A stretch of 64,000 bases of DNA from Ciona savignyi (lineage: Eukaryota; Chordata; Ascidiacea; Phlebobranchia; Cionidae), in NCBI GenBank assembly GCA_000149265.1, contig CH001961.1, positions 129,966-193,965 on the forward strand. The letters run 5' to 3'. Of the stretch, positions 57,400 to 64,000 are shown piece after piece. How positions within the stretch are numbered: position 1 is the first letter of the stretch; each line of letters begins with the position of its first letter. The notes under the pieces were generated by a model, which was given only the letters and a program-made list of their open reading frames with translations, had not been told where the DNA came from and did no database searches. Made by a program: the position numbers and the translations under genes.

Positions 57400-60131
57400 T
57401 CAACCAACTTCAAAGTAGGTTTTCCTGTTGGTTTTGACGTCAAATAACTGTCTTTTGCGCAACTGGCATTTCGGCGACACTTTTCGGTCGTGTGGCCGAT
57501 ACATATACCGACTCTTTTACAAAAAAACGGTCCTGGTGACGAGCCCATCATGGGTTCGAAAGTTGAATCGGTAAAAAAAATAACTTCTGCGACACTATAA
57601 AATACGGAAATCCGACTGATTAGTCTTGTGGTTTAGTGCGTCGCCTTTTAACCGAAAGGTTACATGTTCGAAACTAGTAGCTAGCTAGTCAGTTGTGTCC
57701 CTGAGCAAGGTACTTTTGCCTGAACGCAACGAATTAATGGGTTCGATCAAATTATAGGGACGTTAATCATACACAACATACATTGCAATAGCTCCTGTTG
57801 GCGTGAGGTGATCTGACGATTGCCCGTGTATTAACCCCCTTGGTTCTCCCATTAACGGGATAAACATGAATATCCTATTCTAAATATACAACTAAGGAAA
57901 TATAATTTTTACTAATCCCAACCCCCCTAACAGCTATAGATTCAAAACTACGGTTGATACAGAAATTGTTACCAATCACTAAACCCATGTGGTTTAGACG
58001 ATTCCGTTTCCACATTTTCACGGTTATATTTATTCCGTCATTTAATTTCGTGGTATATACCGCAAAACCTTTATTTCACCGCCATGGCGCTATATTTTTC
58101 AACTCTTTCTTAAATGTGACTTTCAAATAGAAGTTGGCGCTCTATTTTTCACGCCCAGCGAACTGCTGCTTATCGTGACGTGATACTGCATTGTTACTAC
58201 CGGTATGTTGGTTGGTATCTTTTAAATGGCTGCTTTAACTGCTAGATTGTGAAAACTTAATCATTTTTATAATTACCGGTAGATATCTGCTAATACAATT
58301 CCGCCGCTAAAAATGGTGTCTATTAAAGGTGGAGCTCTATAATAGAATGGCGCTTCCGTTATTTAGCATTCCTCATATTTTATAGCGCTGTAAATAATGC
58401 AAGTTTTTGCGTAGAACCGTCTTTTATTAATAATATATCCAGGTTTCTATGGCAGAATCTAAACGTTCCGTTACCCAACACTGCGAAATTCTGCCCAACA
58501 AATATTGCACCAAAAAAAAATGTCCGTTCGCGAAAAATTAAAACGCCGAGCAACCAAAGTCTTTCAAGTAATTTCTCTAAACGTTAAGACACAAAAAAAA
58601 ACTTTTTTAAAAAGTTTCAGTTTTGAGGTTAAAAAATGGCGGCGGCGTTTTAAATGGGCGCGAACAGACAGAGCAAAAAGCGAATAAAAACACGAACGCG
58701 TCACAACATATTAATCGCTCCCATGAGGTGAACAGGTCTGTCTTTGTACTTTATCGAAATTTCTTTTTCAATCTGAAAGAAGAAAAACAGCATAAATACC
58801 ACGAATATAATTTTTTTTATCCGAAAAGTTTAGTGTGGTGGTTCAGTGCGTTGCCCTTTAGCCAAAACGTTGTAGTTTCGAAACTTGTCGCTGGCTTGTC
58901 GGTTGTGTCCTTAGGCAAGGCAGGTAACGGGCATTGCCTAAATTAAGCAGATTAATGGGTTCTACTAAATTGAATCGCTTGACACAACAGTGCTACCGGA
59001 GTATACAGTTTATTTTGTTTATCAACAGTGACAATTATATGTGAGTGGCGACTTAATCATTTGGCCCGCCAGTCTAAGAATGAAATAATTTATGCCCTTG
59101 ATTCCAAAAGTGTGCACACCCCAGGGTTATAGCGTTGTTCGCCCAAAAAAATTTTACTGTACATTACCAGTAGTTTCCACTCTTTACATTCATCGACCAG
59201 CAAAGCGAGTTTAGGTTGAAGCGAGTTTTGTTCTGTAGCAGCTTCGTGGCCTCGGACCGTCTGTTGGTCGGCTTGTCGCTCGTATTTCTTCGTCAGCGCT
59301 AATCGACGACTTAATGTGTCGGCCATGCGTTCCACGTACCTAAGGTTGGATGGCGGGGTTTAAAAGGATTTAATTGAAAGTGAGATTGAATAGCGGGGTT
59401 AAAAGAAATAAATTAAACTATAGATTTAATGGTGGGTTTTACTATAGGATTGAATTCAATTAAACTAGAAAAAAAGATCGCTATATTTTCTCCACTTTTT
59501 TAACCTTGGTAAACACGAGATATCCTATTTAAGGATATTCATGTTTATCCCTATCCCTGTGAATGGAAAATCCAAGGACGTTATCACACGGGCAAATTTC
59601 AGATTACCTCGGGTTTACTGTTGGGTTAACGGACGTATTACAATGCGTGTATGTTGAAGAAACTGCTACAGTTTTAAATAAACCAATTAATACATTGGGT
59701 TCCGGCAATGTCCCCCAATTGTCTTACCCACGGACACAACCATCTAGCTAGAGACTGGTTTCGATCCTACAACCATATGGCTGCCTATAAGTCGCCGTTG
59801 CTCTTAACAGTTCAGCCAACCAGCCAAACAGGCGACTGGTATCGAACCCACAACCTTGTAGCACTTATGAATTTATTTAAAAGGGCAAATCATGTTTTAC
59901 ACACCGCTTACACATTGCTACTTACTTCGGAGAATCCATTATCCTCTGCAATTGTGTCATACGGTCCGAGGTCAGGCTATCGTAGATCGCTCGAACTTGT
60001 ACCAGCATGCTCTCCAGCTCGCCCGATGACGTCAGCTGTAAAATGGGCGGAGCCTCTTGGAACTGGTTGATTGACAGCACGTCGGATTCGCGCTGCGTTT
60101 CGGCGAGTCGGTGCGAGAGAAATCCAGTGAG
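57400..60131 (-). CDS. Unrecognised coiled-coil protein, C-terminal exons
   Basis: Two reverse-strand exons agree in phase: 60131-59926 and 59339-59168. They encode LTGFLSHRLAETQRESDVL..., ELESMLVQVRAIYDSLTSDR, MTQLQRIMDSPKYVERMADT and LSRRLALTKKYERQADQ..., QPKLALLVDECKEWKLL. A possible last exon, 57462-57400 (LRKRQLFDVKTNRKTYFEVG then stop), also fits the phase but lies beyond a 1.7-kb intron and is weakly supported. The sequence is helical, rich in Leu, Glu and Arg with heptad-like spacing; I do not recognise the family. Upstream exons are missing: at 60393 the DKK3 duplication begins, so the 5' part may have been displaced, or it lies outside the window. Confidence 0.5.
57484..57585 (+). 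mobile_element. SINE-B copy with internal deletion
   Basis: cggtcgtgtggccgatacat to catgggttcgaaagttgaat; the aatggttaacgcg block is missing. Confidence 0.75.
57609..57883 (+). mobile_element. SINE-A copy
   Basis: gactgattagtcttgtggtt to aacatgaatatcctattcta, with a small gap at the accc-gacgg block. Confidence 0.8.
57885..58820. other. Intergenic or intron, nothing recognised
   Basis: A Lys/Arg-rich open frame near 58505-58687 appears to be A-run driven. No gene called. Confidence 0.3.
58824..59127. mobile_element. SINE-A (truncated) joined to MITE-5
   Basis: Forward SINE-A head and core 58824-58973 (ttagtgtggtggttcagtgc to ttctactaaattga), then MITE-5 58974-59127 ending aaagtgtgcacaccccagg. 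Confidence 0.65.
59534..59790 (-). mobile_element. SINE-A copy, diverged
   Basis: aggatattcatgtttatccc to gatcctacaaccatatgg. Confidence 0.65.
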
Positions 60132-60211
60132 CTGTAAGGAATGGGAGTATTATTTCGGCAGCACGGTGCTTTACACAATCGGGCACAAACCGAACAGGTC
60201 TGGATTCAATG

Positions 60212-60392
60212 TACACCCTGCGTCGCCTTCAGCTGAAAGGTTGCAGGTTCGAAACTGATCGCTAGCTAGTCGGTTGTGTCCTGGGCAAGGCACTAAACGG
60301 ACATTACATAAACTCAGCGGATTAATGGGTTCTACGCTCTATCATATTGAAGGAACGTCTGAATCATGCACAACACACTGCAATATCTCCAT
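60212..60392 (+). mobile_element. SINE-A copy cut by the duplication boundary
   Basis: gaaaggttgcaggttcgaaa to cactgcaatatctccat, where DKK3-region sequence begins abruptly. Confidence 0.75.
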
Positions 60393-60771
60393 GGGGAATG
60401 CTTAGCGGACATCGCCTGAACCCGTTGGAATTATAAAATTTATTCAACCTTATAAAGCTTCGAACCCGAATCCACTGGAACCCCCTCTATTTGTGTCAGT
60501 TTAACTCCACTGCTTGTCCACGATAATTGTTTGGTCACACTACCCTTCATTAAACAAAACATGGCTGTATATTGTAGTGGCCAGACATAGTACAAGATTA
60601 AAGCTTCCTTTTTATTTAACTTAGAAAGGTTGTGTGGCCGGTTAGCGGGACTTGTTCTGTCTCTATAAAACGGTCTCTATAAAAGGTAATAAAATCAACA
60701 TGGCTTTGAACCTTAGACTGATAAAAAAGAAAAACAATTCCTATGGCAAAATGGTTAGCGCGGGCGATTCA

Positions 60772-60969
60772 GGGAAAACTAGAAGGATGGAAAGCGGGAA
60801 GGAGGGAAACTGCTCACTAAAATAAAAACTAGCGCATTAGAGTTAGTTTTAAACATGGAGTTAGGGTTAGTTCTGGGTTTAAGATTCGTGTTAAGGACAG
60901 GGTTAAAACCAGTTTCCATAGGTATAGTAAGCAGTTTCCCTCCTTCCCTCCTTTTAGTATTGCCCAGCA
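60772..60969. mobile_element. MITE-1, duplicate of the copy at 48405
   Basis: The same GCGATTCA and GCGACTCA flanks, so one insertion before the duplication. Confidence 0.75.
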
Positions 60970-61038
60970 GCGACTCATATTCCGATTTTTCCATGAAACT
61001 TGGTTAAGAAAATCAGTTTAAAAAACCATTCCACCCAG

Positions 61039-62991
61039 ACGAGTATTGCTTCGAGACCCCGGTGTCGAGCGAATGTTTAAAATGCAAGGAGGAAGAAGAT
61101 GAATGCGTGGATGATGGGCAGTGCTGCGAGTCAGGGGATGCCGACTACGAGCATCAGGCGATGTGCGTGTTTGGTCGATGCAAATTGGCCGTTAATCCTG
61201 GATCCGTGGGCACTTTGTGCGAGGTATGGGGTATTGCCGTTAAGAAACGGTTTAACTTAAATTTTATATTAAGATTGTGTATTCGCTGTACAAGATCATA
61301 TTTATCTTGATGCCACTATAAGAATTAAAAAAATAACTTCTGGACGTTAACAAACGGTTTTATTAAAACATCGTACTAAGCTTGTTTTTTTGCTGTAGAA
61401 AATTTAAACACCTGTTTTTATGTTTATAACACTAAGATTTTTTATAAAATAATTTCTTGACGTTGATAAACGGTTTAATTAAAACATCATACTAAGATTT
61501 TTTGTTCTAGTCTAGAAGATCACATACACTTATATATATATATACCCTGTATAACAGGTATGGGCAACATAAGGCTTGGTAGGGATTTTGACCGGCCCGC
61601 AGACTGTATCTAACACTACCCTATAATTAAGATATTGAATACTATTCATGTAATAATCCGGTCCACCAAGAACTTCATTTTCCCATATCTGGCTCGCCGA
61701 ATAGAGAAGTTGCCCAACCCTGCTTTATATGATATTGCGTATAGGATATTCATTTTTATCCCATCATGGGTTGGATAACAAAAGTATTATCTTAGTCGTA
61801 TTAGCTTTTACTCACTAATGGGTTGTCGCAAATAATTAGCGTAATTAGTGTGGACAATATAATAAGTTACTTCGGGTGATTTATAAATCCATTTGAATCG
61901 TTAGCGTCAAGTTATTTTTTATGGCAATGTACAAGTGGCCTTAAAATTGGATCCAAATTAATTCTAGAACAATAGTGCTCTTTGTTTATTGAGAAACTAG
62001 AATAGGGGTTTGCCAAAAAACACCAGCGTACTGTAGTGCACACTAATTTGCATGCAAACCTTTAAAATGTAAATGAGCAAAGCAATAAGCGACTATTGAG
62101 GCTTTGTTTGTACGCTTCACCAAAACATCGATTAAAGGTTTCTGAAGATTGCAACGACGGTTTATGCTGCGCAGAAGTCAGCGACTTTCCAAGGTTAATC
62201 TGCAAACCATACGCGAAGCAAGGAGAGCGATGTTCTGTGCCACCGGTCCATAATCCTATCGAATTCATCTCAATTCCTACCGACCAATTCTTCTGCCCTT
62301 GCGTGTCGTCGTTAAAATGCGTTAGCAGGTAATAAAATGTTGCCACATAAAGCATCCAAAGATTATTTAGAATTCTGTCTGGTTACCCAGTGTGCTAATT
62401 ACCATCAGAAATGTCGGCCAATATCGTTTTTTATTAATAATTTCGAAAATAAGTAAAAATTCAGTGATTTTAATTTAGGGAGTCATTAGAATAATATGTA
62501 AAATTCTGTCTAATTACCCAGTGTGCTAATTGCCAACAGAAATGTCGGCCAATATCGTTTTTCGCGTATGAGTAAAAATTCAGTGATTTTAATTTAGGGC
62601 GTCATTAGAATAATACGTGGTCCTGTTATGCTCAGTAAACCACTGTTGTTTCCAGAGACGAAAGCAGTGCCAGCGATACGGATTATAACACTCCTCTTTT
62701 CTGCGAAGTGCCGAGAATAAACACAGGTACGGATTACCGCCTGCTGCGGTCGTTTAGCTCCCGCAACAAATTAGACTTTGTTCCCGATTTAAACGCTAAT
62801 TAACTGCAGATAATAAAAGCTCCATCGAGAAGGAACGGGACCTTTTGTCACGACTTTTCCCGGATCTAATCGTGCCGCACTGGCAACAACGTATGGAAAC
62901 GGAAGACGATCAACGATTCAGCTCTCAGTTGGGGCCCAATCTGCATAAAACAACTAAGAAAGCGATGGGAATTAACGAACTAGTCATGTAG
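61039..62991 (+). CDS. Partial DKK3 duplicate (exons 5-8 only)
   Basis: Exons 61039-61223, 62138-62328, 62656-62726, 62810-62991; same lengths, phases and splice signals as in the full gene, no stops. Protein differences are few: KDEGDD becomes KEEEDE in Cys domain 1, and GPAL becomes GPNL near the end. The signal peptide, N-terminal region and first two cysteines (exons 1-4) are missing from the sequence to the left, so no secreted product can be made from what is visible. Options: young non-functional partial duplication, an alternative 3' end for the upstream gene by long splicing across NK3, or a second haplotype placed in tandem by the assembler. The intact frames mean the event is recent or selection acts. 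Confidence 0.8.
61555..61722. mobile_element. MITE-4, duplicate of the copy at 49086
   Basis: caggtatgggcaacataagg to gaagttgcccaaccctg; flanks CTGTATAA and CTTTATAT have decayed. Confidence 0.75.
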
Positions 62992-63367
62992 ACTGTGAAT
63001 TCGATCTTGAAATTGAAAAAAAACAGTCGACGCTCGAATAGTTGCCCAATTTCACCACTTGTTTTATATCGTTTTCTTTATATATTTTGCCGGGCATTTG
63101 CACATAGCTACAGGACTGCTACATAGCACGAAAGCGCACTACCATAGTTTTGTGTTGTTTGTAGTGATTCCAGTGGGCCGCGGCGCCAACAACGAGTCTC
63201 GCCCTGTTTTTAAACTCGTAATCGGGCGACTGTATTTGCCGAAATACAGAGATTGAAGGTTGCGTGGCCGCGGTCTCACGTTTTGTTGTCTTTCCACTGT
63301 CAATTGTTGTTTTGAAAGTAAACCCGTCGAGCTCATAAGTCACGACTGCGAGTGCGAAGTACAAAAA

Positions 63368-63580
63368 CAGGGCAACGCTAAAAGGAGGGAAAGCGGGAAG
63401 GAGGGAAACTGCACAGTAAAATTACGCAAACTAATTTAAACCCTGCCCTAAACACTGATCTCAACCCCAGATCTAACCTTTACTCCAACCCCATGTTTAA
63501 AACTAACTCTTATGTCGTAATATTCATTTTAGCGTGCAGTTTCCCTTCTTTTAGCTTTCCCTCCTTTCAGTTTTCCCCCC
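63368..63580. mobile_element. MITE-1, duplicate of the copy at 50902
   Basis: cagggcaacgctaaaaggag to the ctttcagttttccccc end. Confidence 0.65.
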
Positions 63581-63689
63581 AAAAGGTAATACAGCAGGAA
63601 CGGAATGCAGAACGTCGACGGGCTGGGCGACACGAATAATTTAAGGCTAGCCGCAAGGTTTTAAGAACGCCTTTCTCTTCAGGCATGGT

Positions 63690-63802
63690 TCAGTGCGTCT
63701 TTCTCTCGAGAAACCGCTCGTTAATGGACTGGGTAAAGTCAATCGACGGTAAAAGAAAAGACTCCGAAAAATTGGTCGTAGCACCCCGGGTTTGTAACAT
63801 AC
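63690..63802 (-). CDS. Duplicate of the NK3 last exon
   Basis: Reverse-strand exon with the same acceptor (tttatttccag) and frame: GMLQTRGATTNFSESFLLPS, then [17 protein letters not shown] and stop. Against the first copy, S becomes T, P becomes S and the second P of LLPP becomes S. The homeodomain exons are not seen here; they would lie beyond the window end if they were duplicated at all. Confidence 0.65.
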
Positions 63803-63872
63803 CTGGAAATAAATGAGTTGTCAACATTTAAAAAACGGTAGAAATCTATAACATGTAGAGATGCCAGGCTTT

Positions 63873-63985
63873 TATAGCCGAATGGTTAACGCGACTGATA
63901 ATAATATAATCCAATTATAAACAAGTTCTTAGTGACAATGCTATAGGTATAGGGGATTCTAAACTTAGTTTAGAAAAAATGTTTT
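63873..63985 (+). mobile_element. SINE-B copy at the duplication edge
   Basis: tatagccgaatggttaacgc, then a diverged middle, and an A-rich end. The left part is shared with the SINE-B head at 51401. Confidence 0.6.
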
Positions 63986-64000
63986 TTTTAGCCAGGTTAA

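Larger units (their letters stand above)
60393..63897 (+). repeat. Segmental duplication, copy B
   Basis: Matches 48027-51430. Carries an extra ~115-base tandem stretch near 61385-61500 and lacks the pogo-like element. Both ends fall in SINE sequence. Confidence 0.93.

Noticed and set aside
58505..58687. Lys/Arg-rich frame MHQKKMSVREKLKRRATK...
   Set aside because: Driven by A-runs, with no supporting exon structure or similarity.

Overview
This is an AT-rich eukaryotic window with short exons, many introns and a very heavy load of short interspersed repeats. Gene content points to a chordate, most likely a tunicate (ascidian): a 375-residue actin with mixed cytoplasmic and muscle residues, a Dickkopf-3 homologue, an NK3-class homeobox gene, a CTR1 copper transporter, an SLC43 transporter and a cytosolic sulfotransferase. 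The species call is inference. Two 100-base assembly gaps are present (24979-25078 and 41008-41107). Exon models were built by eye from reading phase and GT/AG sites.

Layout. 1-9 kb: no gene found; two head-to-tail copies of a 1,862-bp unit, each made of five ~337-bp monomers and ending in a Helitron-like terminus, then SINEs. 10-15.5 kb (+): seven-exon sulfotransferase whose introns are full of SINEs and minisatellites. 17.6-21.5 kb (+): six-coding-exon actin gene with two perfect CArG boxes upstream. 23-27.7 kb (-): CTR1-type copper transporter, with one exon running into a gap. 30.5-32 kb (-): single-exon SLC43-type transporter. 35.8-42.4 kb: a 6.6-kb CACTA-like DNA transposon with matching CACTG termini, a broken transposase gene and a second SAM-like gene. 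44.5-50.5 kb (+): eight-exon DKK3 homologue. 51.2-55 kb (-): NK3 homeobox gene, tail to tail with DKK3. 57.4-60.1 kb (-): exons of an unrecognised coiled-coil gene. 60.4-63.9 kb: a second copy of the DKK3 3' half plus the NK3 last exon.

Repeats. SINE-A (about 285 bp, tRNA-like head, tail ending in ATCCTATCC-type sequence) has about 40 full or partial copies. SINE-B (about 120 bp, tRNA-Ser-like) has about 14. At least five hAT-like non-autonomous families are present, several with 8-bp target duplications visible by eye, plus one pogo-like and one mariner-like element with TA duplications. Nesting gives relative ages, for example SINE-B inside SINE-A, MITE-1 inside SINE-A, and a pogo-like element inside SINE-B in only one copy of the DKK3 duplication.

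The genes do not form one pathway; the only clear structural pairing is DKK3/NK3, which was partly duplicated as a block. I found no CRISPR array, true tRNA gene, rRNA or operon.
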